From contig JAGCUK010000089.1 in NCBI GenBank assembly GCA_017962925.1, positions 1 to 46,053 on the forward strand: a DNA stretch of 46,053 nucleotides. The letters run 5' to 3'. The position numbers were made by a program, and so were the translations under genes. The notes under the pieces are model-generated. The model made no database searches. It was not told where the DNA came from and saw nothing but the letters and a program-made list of their open reading frames with translations. Below are positions 17,331-26,312 of the stretch, piece after piece; position 1 is the first letter of the stretch; the number at the start of each line of letters is the position of its first letter. Source of the stretch: Bacteroidales bacterium. Its GTDB lineage: Bacteria; Bacteroidota; Bacteroidia; Bacteroidales; UBA932.

Positions 17331-18524
17331 TTACCAGAGGAAATTATTGAAGGGATAACGCCCTGCATGAATCTCCGCCACCATCTTATAGATGTCGTGG
17401 CGGAGTTTTTCTAACCCCGTCTTATTGAGGGCGGAAATGAAGATACAAGGAGTTTTTTCCTGTGCGATCCAGCTGTTTTTCAATTCGTCCAGAGTGCGGT
17501 TGATTTTACTTTTGGGTTCAAGGGAAAACTCATCGTATTCTTCATAGTGATAGGCGTCTATCTTATTGAATACTACGTAGATAGGTTTATTGCCTGCACC
17601 GATTTCCTGGAGGGTTTTCTCCACCACCTGCATCTGCTCCTCGAAGTCCGGATGAGAGATATCCACGACATGAACCAGAATGTCTGCTTCGCGTACCTCA
17701 TCCAGGGTACTTTTGAAGGCTTCTATCAACTGTGTGGGGAGTTTCCGGATGAATCCTACGGTGTCGCTGAGCAGGAACGGAACATTCTCGATAACCACCT
17801 TGCGAACTGTGGTATCGAGGGTTGCGAAGAGTTTGTTTTCCGCGAAGACCTCCGACTTTGCAAGAAGGTTCATCAGGGTACTCTTACCCACATTAGTGTA
17901 TCCTACAAGGGCAAGACGGACCAGTTGGCCGCGGTTCCCGCGCTGGGTAGCCATCTGGCGGTCTATCTTGCTTAATTCTTCTTTCAGGCGGCTGATACGC
18001 TGTTTAACGATACGGCGGTCTACCTCGATCTGGGTTTCACCCATACCGCCTCGGGTACCGACACCACCGCGCTGCCTTTCAAGGTGGGTCCACATGCCCG
18101 CCAGACGGGGAAGCATGTAATTCAGGCGTGCAATTTCTACCTGTGTTTTAGCGTATGCGGTCTGGGCTCGCTGGGTAAATATCTCCAGAATCAGGCTGGT
18201 GCGGTCGATAACCTTTGCGGACTTTATAACCTTCTCTATATTGCGCTGCTGCATACCCGTGAGTTCATCGTCGAAGATGCAATAGCAGATGTTATTTTCT
18301 TCGCAATATTGCTGAATTTCAGCGAGTTTACCGCTTCTGATATAGGTCGCTTTTTCCGGTTTATCCACCCTCTGAACAAACTTTCTGTCCCCTACAGCAC
18401 CGGCCGTTTCTGCCAGAAATTCAAGTTCGTCCAGGTATTCCATTATTTTGGATTCATCATCGTTCTGCTTGATGATTCCAACGAATACAGCCTTTTCGGA
18501 AGAATACTTTTTGGTTTCGTACAT
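17331..18524 (-). CDS. hflX: GTPase HflX
   Basis: 397 residues. Ribosome-associated GTPase that in other bacteria splits stalled or heat-damaged ribosomes. The N-terminal HflX domain includes TYIRSGKLAEIQQYC and IFDDELTGMQQRNIEK; a coiled linker has the glycine-rich GGVGTRGGMGETQIEVDRR. The GTPase domain has G1 GYTNVGKST (Lys214), G3 DTVGFIRKLPTQLIEAF and G4 VFNKID. The ATG lies only a few bases beyond the tonB terminator, so hflX has either a very close promoter or depends on read-through. Standard length for Bacteroidota. Confidence 0.96.
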   Translation of the reverse strand: MYETKKYSSEKAVFVGIIKQNDDESKIMEYLDELEFLAETAGAVGDRKFVQRVDKPEKATYIRSGKLAEIQQYCEENNICYCIFDDELTGMQQRNIEKVIKSAKVIDRTSLILEIFTQRAQTAYAKTQVEIARLNYMLPRLAGMWTHLERQRGGVGTRGGMGETQIEVDRRIVKQRISRLKEELSKIDRQMATQRGNRGQLVRLALVGYTNVGKSTLMNLLAKSEVFAENKLFATLDTTVRKVVIENVPFLLSDTVGFIRKLPTQLIEAFKSTLDEVREADILVHVVDISHPDFEEQMQVVEKTLQEIGAGNKPIYVVFNKIDAYHYEEYDEFSLEPKSKINRTLDELKNSWIAQEKTPCIFISALNKTGLEKLRHDIYKMVAEIHAGRYPFNNFLW

Positions 18525-18531
18525 TTTATTT

Positions 18532-18561
18532 AAAAAAGGCCATCCGGTTGGGGACGGCCTT
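18532..18561 (-). terminator. Intrinsic terminator of tonB
   Basis: Read on the minus strand, an AAGGCC/GGCCTT stem with an inner TCC/GGA pairing around one mismatch is followed by a run of six T. It sits between the tonB stop and the hflX ATG, which begins 8 bases further on. Confidence 0.8.
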
Positions 18562-18581
18562 GAGATCTGAAAGTTTAAGAA

Positions 18582-19271
18582 TTACCTCAGCTGGAATATT
18601 ACAGGGAAGGTGTAGGTAACCTTAACAGCACGGTCGCGCTGCTTGCCGGGAGTCCACTTAGGAGAACTCTGGACAACGCGGACAGCCTCTTTGTCGAGTG
18701 CGGGATCCACGCCACGGACTACCTTGACGTTGGAAACTTTTCCATCAGCACCTACGACAAACTGAAGGAGGACGCGGCCCTGAATACCATTTTCCTTGGC
18801 AATTTCGGGATACTGCAGACGCTCGTTAACCCATTTCGAGAACGCGTTTGCATCTCCGCCCATGAATCCGGGCTTTTCTTCTACCAACTGGAAGGGGATA
18901 GCCTCTTCTTCAATTTCCTCTTCTTCAACCTGCTCGACATACTCCTTGATTTCAACACCCAGGTTGGCATCATCCTCGAGGTTGAGGATGTTGTCTTCTA
19001 CCTGAAGGTCATCATCAACAATGTCGATATTGTCGGAAAGGACAGGAATTTGAGGTGTTTCGGGCGGCGGGGGAGGTGTTTCCTGAGTGATAGGAATCAT
19101 CTCTTCTTCTTCGACAGGTCCTACCTCGGCTTCCAATGCCTTGGTCTGCTTGTCCTTCGTGCTATATTCGAAAGCACCATAAACAACAAGCAGAGCAATT
19201 ACGAAACCGATTTCCGTGAAGAGCAATCTCTTGTTCCCCAGGCTCGCCTTTTCTGATTTCTTTACTTCCAT
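18582..19271 (-). CDS. tonB: Energy transducer TonB
   Basis: 229 residues. Couples the inner-membrane ExbBD motor to outer-membrane TonB-dependent receptors. A short cytoplasmic tail is followed by one membrane helix (about 17-35, LFTEIGFVIALLVVYGAF), then an acidic and proline-rich periplasmic spacer (EEEMIPITQETPPPPPETP, then Glu/Asp-rich to about 125). The C-terminal TonB domain (about 140-229) has YPEIAKENGIQGRVLLQFVV, GKVSNVKVVRGVDPALDKEA and SSPKWTPGKQRDRAVKV. No exbB or exbD is nearby. It has its own promoter and terminator, so it appears monocistronic. Confidence 0.95.
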   Translation of the reverse strand: MEVKKSEKASLGNKRLLFTEIGFVIALLVVYGAFEYSTKDKQTKALEAEVGPVEEEEMIPITQETPPPPPETPQIPVLSDNIDIVDDDLQVEDNILNLEDDANLGVEIKEYVEQVEEEEIEEEAIPFQLVEEKPGFMGGDANAFSKWVNERLQYPEIAKENGIQGRVLLQFVVGADGKVSNVKVVRGVDPALDKEAVRVVQSSPKWTPGKQRDRAVKVTYTFPVIFQLR

Positions 19272-19303
19272 ATCTACTTAAAATTTATAGTCCATATTCA
19301 TCC

Positions 19304-19334
19304 CAAAGGTATGAATAATTAATTTGAATTCCAA
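19304..19334 (-). promoter_or_regulatory. Bacteroidota-type promoter for tonB
   Basis: Minus-strand TTG (19332-19334), 20-base spacer and TACCTTTG (19304-19311) fit the consensus closely. The predicted start of transcription is about 27 bases before the tonB ATG. It is divergent from, and close to, the ybeY promoter. Confidence 0.65.
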
Positions 19335-19339
19335 TTTTT

Positions 19340-19370
19340 TTGCAATTGTCTCCGCTTGCAATTAATTTTG
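19340..19370 (+). promoter_or_regulatory. Bacteroidota-type promoter for ybeY-mnmG
   Basis: TTG (19340-19342), 20-base spacer and TAATTTTG (19363-19370) match -33/-7. Transcription would start near 19375, about 16 bases before the ybeY ATG. Confidence 0.6.
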
Positions 19371-19390
19371 TATGCGAAAACCGTGCTAAA

Positions 19391-19816
19391 ATGATCAGGT
19401 ACTTTTGTGAAGATACAGATTTTGTTTTCCGTAAGAAATTGGAAACCAAACGATGGCTTAAGTTCGTGGCTGAGAGCGAGGTAAGGAAAATCGGAGACGT
19501 GAATGTGATATTCTGTTCCGACAACTATATTCTCGATGTCAACATGAAATATCTTCAGCACGACTACTTCACCGACATCATCACTTTCGATTATTGCGAA
19601 GGGGATGTTCTGTCCGGAGATCTTTTCATAAGTATCGACTCTGTCCGGGATAATGCCGATTTTTACGGAACTGAGTTTTCCGACGAGTTGAACAGGGTGA
19701 TCGTTCACGGTCTTCTCCATCTCATCGGTTATGACGATCACTCCGATTCCGAACAGCGGACCATGAGGTCGAAGGAGGATTATTATCTGTCTCAATGGAA
19801 AAACGTTACGATATAA
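19391..19816 (+). CDS. ybeY: rRNA maturation endoribonuclease YbeY
   Basis: 141 residues from the ATG at 19391, which lies just after a promoter; an in-frame TTG at 19340 falls inside that promoter and is rejected. The zinc motif region reads [12 protein letters not shown], with His106 and His110. The usual third histidine position is Asp116, with His117 next to it, a variation I believe is common in Bacteroidota. YbeY acts in 16S rRNA 3'-end maturation and ribosome quality control. Its last 22 bases overlap mnmG, so translation of the two is probably coupled. Confidence 0.92.
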   Translation: MIRYFCEDTDFVFRKKLETKRWLKFVAESEVRKIGDVNVIFCSDNYILDVNMKYLQHDYFTDIITFDYCEGDVLSGDLFISIDSVRDNADFYGTEFSDELNRVIVHGLLHLIGYDDHSDSEQRTMRSKEDYYLSQWKNVTI

Positions 19817-21660
19817 TCGTCGTCGGGGGTGGACATGCTGGATGCGAGGCCGCAATGGCCGCCGCAAATCTCGGAAGTTCAGTTCTTTTGATAACGATGG
19901 ATATGCGCGGATACGCCCGGATGAGTTGCAATCCGGCGGTCGGCGGCATAGCTAAAGGCCAGATAGTCAAGGAGATAGACGCTTTGGGTGGTTATACCGG
20001 CCTTGTAACGGACGCCACTACTTTGCAGTTCCGTATGCTCAACAAGAGCAAGGGTCCCGCTATGTGGAGCCCTCGTGCGCAGTGCGATAAAATCCAATTT
20101 TCGCTTGAGTGGCGCAAAATTCTCGAAAGTCATTGTAAATTAGATATTTACGAGGATTTGGCAGTCTCTTTTCTCTTTGAGAATTCAAAAATCGCTGGCG
20201 TTCGTACAAATACAGGGGCGATTTTCAAGTGTCAAGCGCTTATTTTGACCGCTGGAACCTTCCTTGGTGGAAAGATTTTCATCGGTCGGACTGTTTTCGC
20301 TGGAGGGCGGATTGGCGAGAAGCCGTCGGTCGGTCTGACCGAACAACTCGTGGAAAGAGGAATTACTACCGGAAGAATGAAAACCGGAACTCCTCCCAGA
20401 ATTGACATCTCCTCCATCGACACATCCGTTCTTCCTGTTCAACTCGGAGATGAAGACCCCGACCGTTTCAGTTTCCTCCCAATACCTTCTACAATTCAGA
20501 AGGAGGGGAAACAGATGAATTGTTATATTCTCCACACGAACACCAAGGTCCACGACATCCTCCGATCCGGCTTCGATGATTCTCCTCTTTTTGCTGGCAT
20601 CATCCAAGGGAAAGGACCACGCTATTGCCCGAGCATAGAAGATAAACTCAGGGTCTTCCCGGAGAATGACGCTCATCAATTGTTCCTCGAACCGGAAGGA
20701 AGGTATACCAACGAATATTACCTTCAGGGGTTCTCTTCTTCTTTACCTCTTCAAGTTCAGTTGGACGCTCTTCATGCTATCAAAGGCCTTGAAAATGCCA
20801 AGATATTCCGACCTGCTTATGCGGTTGAATATGATTATTTCGACCCTTCGCTTTTGAATAATACCCTTGAGTCTAAGATGGTAGAGGGCCTCTATCTTGC
20901 CGGTCAGGTAAATGGCACAACTGGATATGAGGAAGCGGCCGCCCAGGGCCTTCTGGCGGGGATTAATGCTCATCTGAAGGTTGCCGAAAAGGATCCTTTC
21001 ATTCTCGGAAGAGACGATTCTTATATGGGTGTTTTGATCGATGATCTTATTACGAAGGGCGTCGATGAACCATATAGAATGTTTACTTCCAGAGCTGAAT
21101 ACAGGGTACTTTTAAGGCAGGATAATGCTGATGAAAGACTGACCGAAAAGTCGTATTCTATTGGTCTTGCTACCGAGGAAAGATATGCGCTTACGATGGC
21201 TAAATATGAGCAAGTTTCCTCTCTGATGGCCTTCTGCGATACTGTAAATATCACTGCAAAACAAGCTAATTCTTACTTGGAATCCGTTGGTTCTGCGCCC
21301 CTGGGAGATTCTAAAAAGATCGCCGATGTAGCACTTCGTCCTGAGGTAAATCTTGAAAAATTGCTCGCGCTTGTTCCACGTGGAACACTAATTTCTGACC
21401 CAAAAGTAATCGAATCTGTTGAGATTACGCTCAAATATCGTGGATATATCGAGCGCGAAAAACGTATGGCGGAGAAGCTTCACCGGCTGGAAGATCTTAT
21501 AATTCCTGACGGTTTTGACTTCGACAAAGTCTCTGGATTGACGATCGAATGCCGGCAAAAATTAAAGCGCTACGGTCCTAAAACCATAGCGCAAGCGTCC
21601 AGGATTTCCGGGGTTTCCCCGTCAGATATCTCTGTTTTACTAGTCTATTTTGGCCGTTAA
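19795..21660 (+). CDS. mnmG: tRNA uridine-5-carboxymethylaminomethyl(34) synthesis enzyme MnmG
   Basis: 621 residues, the full normal length. FAD enzyme that with MnmE installs the cmnm5 group on wobble U34. The N-terminal FAD fold is [20 protein letters not shown]; signature motifs are [53 protein letters not shown] and [24 protein letters not shown] helical C-terminal MnmE/tRNA-binding domain ends in [16 protein letters not shown]. Codon use looks AT-richer than in the genes from 22 kb on. A perfect 16-base parS-like palindrome lies inside it at 21372-21387. The stop overlaps that of ruvA within a TTAA. Confidence 0.97.
   Translation: MEKRYDIIVVGGGHAGCEAAMAAANLGSSVLLITMDMRGYARMSCNPAVGGIAKGQIVKEIDALGGYTGLVTDATTLQFRMLNKSKGPAMWSPRAQCDKIQFSLEWRKILESHCKLDIYEDLAVSFLFENSKIAGVRTNTGAIFKCQALILTAGTFLGGKIFIGRTVFAGGRIGEKPSVGLTEQLVERGITTGRMKTGTPPRIDISSIDTSVLPVQLGDEDPDRFSFLPIPSTIQKEGKQMNCYILHTNTKVHDILRSGFDDSPLFAGIIQGKGPRYCPSIEDKLRVFPENDAHQLFLEPEGRYTNEYYLQGFSSSLPLQVQLDALHAIKGLENAKIFRPAYAVEYDYFDPSLLNNTLESKMVEGLYLAGQVNGTTGYEEAAAQGLLAGINAHLKVAEKDPFILGRDDSYMGVLIDDLITKGVDEPYRMFTSRAEYRVLLRQDNADERLTEKSYSIGLATEERYALTMAKYEQVSSLMAFCDTVNITAKQANSYLESVGSAPLGDSKKIADVALRPEVNLEKLLALVPRGTLISDPKVIESVEITLKYRGYIEREKRMAEKLHRLEDLIIPDGFDFDKVSGLTIECRQKLKRYGPKTIAQASRISGVSPSDISVLLVYFGR
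21372..21387. promoter_or_regulatory. parS-like centromere site
   Basis: TGTTCCACGTGGAACA is a perfect 16-base palindrome that matches the bacterial chromosomal parS pattern (TGTTNCACGTGNAACA) bound by ParB. It lies within mnmG, encoding VPRGT. mnmG (gidA) is often close to the origin in other bacteria. The function is inferred from the match only. Confidence 0.55.
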
Positions 21661-22250
21661 AGCATTTTCAATGCGGCCTTGATAATGTCTTCAACCTTGG
21701 CGTCAGGGCTATCCTTGAGTATCTTTTGAACAGCTTTCTGGATGTTGGCTTTGTTGAAGCCGAGCATTACCAGAGCCGAGGTTGCTTCCTCTACAGATTC
21801 GTTGCTCGCTACAGTAAACAGCACGCTTGAATCGCATCCTCCGCCATCCATAATCTTGTCTTTCAACTCAAGCACAAGGCGTTGCGCCGTCTTGAGTCCA
21901 ATGCCTTTTATCGATTTGATCAGGTTTACGTTTTCGGCAAGAACTGCCTGACGGAATTCATCTGCAGAGAGCGAAGATAGAACCATCCTGGCAGAGGCTG
22001 CACCCATTCCAGATACACTCGTAATCAGCTGAAACAGAGCACGTTCGTCTTTGTTGGCAAAGCCATAAGACACTTCACTTCCATCCCTGGTATTGACCTG
22101 TGTCTGCACGAAAACTTTTGCCTGGGACTTGCCCTCCAACAAGGCAAAAGTCTGCAGAGAAATCTCCAGACGATAACCTATTCCGCCGTTATCTATCACT
22201 ACCTGAGTGGGGTTAAGTTCCTCTACTTTTCCGGAAATGTAATCTATCAT
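21657..22250 (-). CDS. ruvA: Holliday junction branch migration protein RuvA
   Basis: 197 residues. The junction-binding subunit that positions RuvB. The N-terminal OB-fold region is [30 protein letters not shown]; tandem helix-hairpin-helix motifs include [20 protein letters not shown] and [21 protein letters not shown]. The C-terminal domain III ([20 protein letters not shown]) contacts RuvB. The acidic linker is short. It is not beside ruvB. It shares a divergent regulatory region with sufS. Confidence 0.96.
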   Translation of the reverse strand: MIDYISGKVEELNPTQVVIDNGGIGYRLEISLQTFALLEGKSQAKVFVQTQVNTRDGSEVSYGFANKDERALFQLITSVSGMGAASARMVLSSLSADEFRQAVLAENVNLIKSIKGIGLKTAQRLVLELKDKIMDGGGCDSSVLFTVASNESVEEATSALVMLGFNKANIQKAVQKILKDSPDAKVEDIIKAALKML

Positions 22251-22271
22251 AAGTTCTGCTTTTTACTATCG

Positions 22272-22299
22272 CAAATGTAGGTAAAAATTGCTACATTTG
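22272..22299. promoter_or_regulatory. Inverted-repeat divergent promoter between ruvA and sufS
   Basis: CAAATGTAG (22272-22280) and CTACATTTG (22291-22299) form a perfect 9-base inverted repeat with a 10-base spacer. Each arm is also a -7 element (TACATTTG): the left one on the minus strand 22 bases before ruvA, the right one on the plus strand about 20 bases before sufS. The symmetry could be two promoters alone or an operator for a dimeric regulator. Confidence 0.55.
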
Positions 22300-22319
22300 T
22301 TCTCTATTATTAATGCGAT

Positions 22320-23546
22320 ATGGATGTAAGTAGTGTTCGTTCTCTCTTCCCGCAACTGCAGGAATCTGTCTATGGCAAACCGCTGGTTTACCTGGATAAC
22401 GCTGCGACCTCTCTCCGGCCGCTTTCTGTGGTGCGCGAATGGGACGAGATGAGCCTGAAACACAACTCGAATCTTCATCGCGCCGTGCACAAAACAGCCG
22501 TTGATGCTACTGAAAGGTACGAAGCAGCGCGCGCGGCCGTCGCATCCTTCATCGGGTCCGCATCTCCAAAGGAAATCGTTTTCACCTCCGGCACGACTCA
22601 ATCGATAAATCTTGTGGCCGCTTGCCTGGAAAATGCCGGGTTCTTTTCAGAAGGAGATGAGATCCTGATCGCAGAAAGTGAGCACCACTCAGACATAGTG
22701 CCATGGCAGCTGGTTTCTGGGCGCAAATCTCTGAAAATCAAAATATTACCCGTCAAGCAGAAGGGTGAAATCGAGATAGATAAGCTGCCGGCGCTGCTGA
22801 CATCCAAAACAAAGATCTGCTGCGTCGCGCAGGTGTCCAATGTCCTGGGAGTAATCAATCCAATCAAGGAGATTTGCGAGATCTGCCACGCCAACGGAAC
22901 CCTGGTTTTGGTGGATGGAGCACAGGGAATCGCGCACCTGACGACCGATGTCCGTGAGCTAGGATGCGACTTCTACGCCTTCTCCGGGCACAAGATGTTC
23001 GCTGCCCCGGGAGTTGGCGTGCTATATGGAAGGCAGCCGCTGCTGGAGAGCCTCCCTCCATACATGGGCGGAGGGGAGATGATAGAGTCTGTTTCCTGGG
23101 AGAAAACTACGTTCGCGCCCGTCCCCGGCCGGTTCGAAGCCGGCACCCAGAATATCTCCGGCGTGCCCACACTCGTGCCCGCTATAGAATTATGCAAGCG
23201 GCTGAAAACCAGCGAGATAGAGAAAGAGCAGGCGGCGATCAAAAACTACATCCTGGATGCCTTTGCGGAGGATGCCGACATCACCCTTTACGGCAATCCA
23301 GCGGAGCGTGAAAAGAAGATCCCGCTATTCTCTATTTCCGTCAAGGGCGCCCACCACGAAGACCTTGCGCTCATCCTCGACAAGATGGGCATTGCCACCC
23401 GTTCCGGGCAGATGTGCGCGGAGCCGCTGATGGACAGGTTCGGCGTCACCGGGATGCTGCGGGCCTCCTTCGTCCCCTACAACACGCTGGACGAGGCGAA
23501 GTATTTCGTAGAATGCCTGAAAAAGGCCATAAAGATGCTGAAATGA
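22320..23546 (+). CDS. sufS: SufS-type cysteine desulfurase
   Basis: 408 residues, group II cysteine desulfurase of iron-sulfur cluster assembly. PLP-enzyme features: the N-terminal FPQLQESVYGKPLVYLDNAATSLRP, the PLP-binding region ESEHHSDIVPW, SGHKMFAAPGVGVLYG with Lys225 forming the Schiff base, and RSGQMCAEPLMDRFG carrying the active-site Cys366 that bears the persulfide. It overlaps sufE by an ATGA, so the two are translationally coupled. The SufBCD scaffold genes are not in this window. Confidence 0.95.
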   Translation: MDVSSVRSLFPQLQESVYGKPLVYLDNAATSLRPLSVVREWDEMSLKHNSNLHRAVHKTAVDATERYEAARAAVASFIGSASPKEIVFTSGTTQSINLVAACLENAGFFSEGDEILIAESEHHSDIVPWQLVSGRKSLKIKILPVKQKGEIEIDKLPALLTSKTKICCVAQVSNVLGVINPIKEICEICHANGTLVLVDGAQGIAHLTTDVRELGCDFYAFSGHKMFAAPGVGVLYGRQPLLESLPPYMGGGEMIESVSWEKTTFAPVPGRFEAGTQNISGVPTLVPAIELCKRLKTSEIEKEQAAIKNYILDAFAEDADITLYGNPAEREKKIPLFSISVKGAHHEDLALILDKMGIATRSGQMCAEPLMDRFGVTGMLRASFVPYNTLDEAKYFVECLKKAIKMLK

Positions 23547-23956
23547 ACACGTTAGAGGAAGCAAAAACAGCGGTCGTCGAGGAGTTTTCCCTGTTCGACG
23601 AATGGCTGGATAAATACGAATACCTCATCGAACTAGGCAAAAACCTGGAAGTGTTCCCCGTGGAACTTAAAACCGATGATCGCCTTATAAAAGGCTGTCA
23701 ATCAAGGGTTTGGCTGGATGTGAAGGCGGAGGATGGAAAGCTTTTCTTCCGTGCGGACAGCGACGCCATCATCACCAAAGGAATCATCTCCCTACTGATA
23801 CAGGTCTATAATGGACGGACGGCTGCGGAGATCCTGGGGGATGACTTCTCCTTCGTGGAGGAAATAGGCCTGAGGGAGAACCTCTCGCCGACCCGCGCGA
23901 ACGGGCTGAATTCAATGATAGAAACTATACGCAAGGAGGCGGAAAAGAATGTCTGA
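23543..23956 (+). CDS. sufE: SufE family sulfur acceptor
   Basis: 137 residues from the ATG at 23543, which overlaps the sufS stop (ATGA). Accepts the persulfide sulfur from SufS. The active-site loop is IKGCQSRVWLD with Cys52; flanking FDEWLDKYEYLIELGK and ISLLIQVYNGRTAAEI are family hallmarks. The C-terminus overlaps the next gene by 8 bases. Confidence 0.94.
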   Translation: MNTLEEAKTAVVEEFSLFDEWLDKYEYLIELGKNLEVFPVELKTDDRLIKGCQSRVWLDVKAEDGKLFFRADSDAIITKGIISLLIQVYNGRTAAEILGDDFSFVEEIGLRENLSPTRANGLNSMIETIRKEAEKNV

Positions 23957-24311
23957 GCAGAACAACGAAGTCCTCACCCCCGAGGATGTGAAAGAACTCG
24001 CACCCCTCTACGATGCGGTAATACTTGCCCTGAAGCAGGTATACGACCCCGAAATACCGGTCAATATATATGACCTCGGGCTGATTTACGAACTGAACAT
24101 CAGCAAGGCCCGGGAAGTGTTTATCAAGATGACCTTCACCGCCCCGAATTGCCCCATGGCAGACGAGGTGATGGCGGATGTGCAGCATAGCGTGGAGATG
24201 ACCCCCGGAGTGGCAAAATGCACCATAGAGTTGACTTTCGAGCCGGTCTGGGACCAGTCAATGCTCTCCGACGAAGCCCGCGTCGCACTTGGATTCGACC
24301 CTGAACTTTAA
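23949..24311 (+). CDS. MIP18/DUF59 iron-sulfur assembly protein (SufT-like)
   Basis: 120 residues of DUF59/MIP18 fold. The core includes ALKQVYDPEIPVNIYDLGLI and MTFTAPNCPMADEVMADVQHSV, with the conserved Cys in the NCP motif, then PGVAKCTIELTFEPVWDQS. SufT/PaaD-like proteins assist maturation of 4Fe-4S proteins. Position directly after sufS-sufE supports this. Ends 10 bases before folK. Confidence 0.9.
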   Translation: MSEQNNEVLTPEDVKELAPLYDAVILALKQVYDPEIPVNIYDLGLIYELNISKAREVFIKMTFTAPNCPMADEVMADVQHSVEMTPGVAKCTIELTFEPVWDQSMLSDEARVALGFDPEL

Positions 24312-24321
24312 CTATAAAAAA

Positions 24322-24747
24322 ATGGCAAAACTCTATCTTGCATTGGGAAGCAATATCGGCGCACGGCAGGCAAATATAATGTCTGCCCTGAGTTTCCTGA
24401 ACGGATATCTCGGCCGCTACGAAGCCCTTTCGGACATTATCACCACCAAAGCGCACGGCTTCGATGGCCCCGAATTCCTGAACTGCGTGGCCCGATACAG
24501 CACCCGCAAAAGCCCCGAAACCATCCTCTCCATTTGCAAGGAAATAGAGAAGCGGATGGGTCGCAGGGAGCAGGTGATGTACGCTCCGGACGGCTCGCGC
24601 ATCTTCCATAACCGCATCATCGATATAGACATCCTGATGTATGGAAAAGTGGAGATGCACACCCCGGAACTGACCATCCCGCATCCCCAGATAGAAACCC
24701 GCCCGTTCGTGCGTCCGCTGCTCGAGCAGGTAATGAAAAATGATTAA
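24322..24747 (+). CDS. folK: HPPK, 2-amino-4-hydroxy-6-hydroxymethyldihydropteridine pyrophosphokinase
   Basis: 141 residues from ATG 24322 (MAKLYLALGSNIG). The pyrophosphokinase of folate synthesis. Motifs: YLALGSNIGARQANI at the N-terminus, GPEFLNCVA, and RIIDIDILMYG with the metal-binding Asp pair, followed by IPHPQIETRPFVRPLLEQV. I preferred the internal ATG over an earlier in-frame one at 24289, which lies inside the preceding gene and precedes the conserved MxxxYLALGSN start. Confidence 0.93.
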   Translation: MAKLYLALGSNIGARQANIMSALSFLNGYLGRYEALSDIITTKAHGFDGPEFLNCVARYSTRKSPETILSICKEIEKRMGRREQVMYAPDGSRIFHNRIIDIDILMYGKVEMHTPELTIPHPQIETRPFVRPLLEQVMKND

Positions 24748-24752
24748 ATTTG
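24745..24752 (+). promoter_or_regulatory. Putative internal -7 element for glyS
   Basis: TAAATTTG matches TAnnTTTG at the very end of folK; transcription would start about 17 bases before the glyS ATG. No TTG at -33. Confidence 0.4.
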
Positions 24753-24773
24753 TAGGAATTAGACAAAGAAAAA

Positions 24774-26312
24774 ATGACACAAGACGAACTTTTCAAGATT
24801 CTGGTTGCCCATTGCAAAGAGTATGGCTTTATTTTCCCTTCCAGCGAGATCTACGATGGCCTGGGAGCCGTTTACGATTATGGCCAGCTCGGCGTGGAGC
24901 TTAAAAATAACATTAAGAATTACTGGTGGCAGGCCATGGTGCGCCTGAACGAGAATATAGTCGGTATCGACGCAGCCATCTTCATGCATCCCAGCACCTG
25001 GGTGGCATCCGGGCATGTGGCCGCCTTCAACGATCCGCTCATCGACAACCGCGACTCCAAGAAGCGCTATCGCGCGGACGTCCTCATTGAGGACTATCTC
25101 GCCAAGATCGAAGAGAAGATCAATAAAGAGGTGGAGAAGGGGCGCAAGCGCTTCGGAGAGGCTTTCGACGAGGCTAAATTCCGCGAAACCAACCCCAACG
25201 TCCTCCGCGAAAAAGCCCACTATGAGGAGGTTCACAACCGCTATGTGAAGGCCGAGAACGCCAACGATCTGGCGGAATACAAGCAGATTATCCTCGACTG
25301 CGGCATCGTCTGCCCTATCTCTGGCACCAAGAACTGGACCGACGTGCGTCAGTTCAACTTGATGTTCAGCACCCAGTTCGGCTCCACCGGCGAAGGTGCC
25401 AACACTGTCTATCTCCGTCCCGAGACCGCCCAGGGCATATTCGTGGACTACATCAACGTGCAGAAGACCGGCCGAATGAAGATTCCTTTCGGCATCGCCC
25501 AGATTGGTAAGGCCTTCCGCAACGAGGTAGTGGCTCGCCAGTTCATCTTCCGCATGCGCGAATTCGAGCAGATGGAGATGGAATTCTTCTGCAAGCCCGG
25601 CACCGAGATGGAGTGGTTCAAAAAGTGGAAAGAGACCCGCATGAAGTGGCACAAGGCTCTTGGAATGGGGGATGAAAATTACCGCTTCCACGACCACGAG
25701 AAGTTGGCCCACTATGCCAACGCCGCAACCGATATCGAGTTCAACTTCCCCTTCGGATTCAAGGAACTCGAGGGTATCCACTCCCGCACCGACTTCGACC
25801 TCGGAAACCATCAGCAGCTCTCCGGAAAGAAGCTCACCTACTTCGATTCCGAGACCGGCGAAAGCTATGTTCCTTATTGCGTGGAGACCTCCATCGGCGT
25901 GGATCGCATGTTCCTCACCGTGCTCAGCCACTCCTACAAGATGGAGCAGCTGGAGAACGGAGAAAGCCGCGTGGTGCTGAGCATTCCCGCTCCTCTCGCC
26001 CCCGTGAAGGCCGCCGTGCTGCCGCTTGTGAAGAAGGATGGCCTGCCGGAGCTCGCCCAGAAGGTGATGGATGACCTCAAATACGACTTCAACTGCCAGT
26101 ACGAGGAGAAGGATAGCATCGGCAAGCGCTATCGCCGCCAGGATGCCATCGGCACCCCGTTCTGCATCACCATCGACCATCAGAGCCTGGAGGATGGTTG
26201 CGTGACCGTGCGCGACCGCGACACGATGAGCCAGGAGCGCGTGAAGATCGAAGACCTGCACGCCATGATCGAGAAGAAGGTCTCGCTCACCAACCTGCTG
26301 CGCCAGCTGTAA
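24774..26312 (+). CDS. glyS: Glycine-tRNA ligase (alpha2 type)
   Basis: 512 residues, class II synthetase of the eukaryotic/archaeal-like homodimeric form. Motifs: SSEIYDGLGAVYDYGQLG, IVGIDAAIFMHPSTWVASGH, RPETAQGIFVDYINVQKTGR, motif 2 in PFGIAQIGKAFRNEVVARQFIFRMREFEQ, EGIHSRTDFDL and motif 3 SIGVDRMFL, then the C-terminal anticodon-binding domain (from about 400, LAPVKAAVLPL). Its TAA stop shares one base with the ATG of the next gene. Confidence 0.97.
   Translation: MTQDELFKILVAHCKEYGFIFPSSEIYDGLGAVYDYGQLGVELKNNIKNYWWQAMVRLNENIVGIDAAIFMHPSTWVASGHVAAFNDPLIDNRDSKKRYRADVLIEDYLAKIEEKINKEVEKGRKRFGEAFDEAKFRETNPNVLREKAHYEEVHNRYVKAENANDLAEYKQIILDCGIVCPISGTKNWTDVRQFNLMFSTQFGSTGEGANTVYLRPETAQGIFVDYINVQKTGRMKIPFGIAQIGKAFRNEVVARQFIFRMREFEQMEMEFFCKPGTEMEWFKKWKETRMKWHKALGMGDENYRFHDHEKLAHYANAATDIEFNFPFGFKELEGIHSRTDFDLGNHQQLSGKKLTYFDSETGESYVPYCVETSIGVDRMFLTVLSHSYKMEQLENGESRVVLSIPAPLAPVKAAVLPLVKKDGLPELAQKVMDDLKYDFNCQYEEKDSIGKRYRRQDAIGTPFCITIDHQSLEDGCVTVRDRDTMSQERVKIEDLHAMIEKKVSLTNLLRQL

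Noticed and set aside
19340..19390. Extended YbeY start at TTG 19340
   Set aside because: The segment overlaps the predicted ybeY promoter, and the added residues do not match the family; ATG 19391 fits the usual YbeY length.
23652..23667. Second parS-like sequence TGTTCCCCGTGGAACT in sufE
   Set aside because: Two mismatches to the palindrome, one breaking the CACGTG core, and it encodes the conserved FPVEL segment of SufE; best explained by coding sequence.
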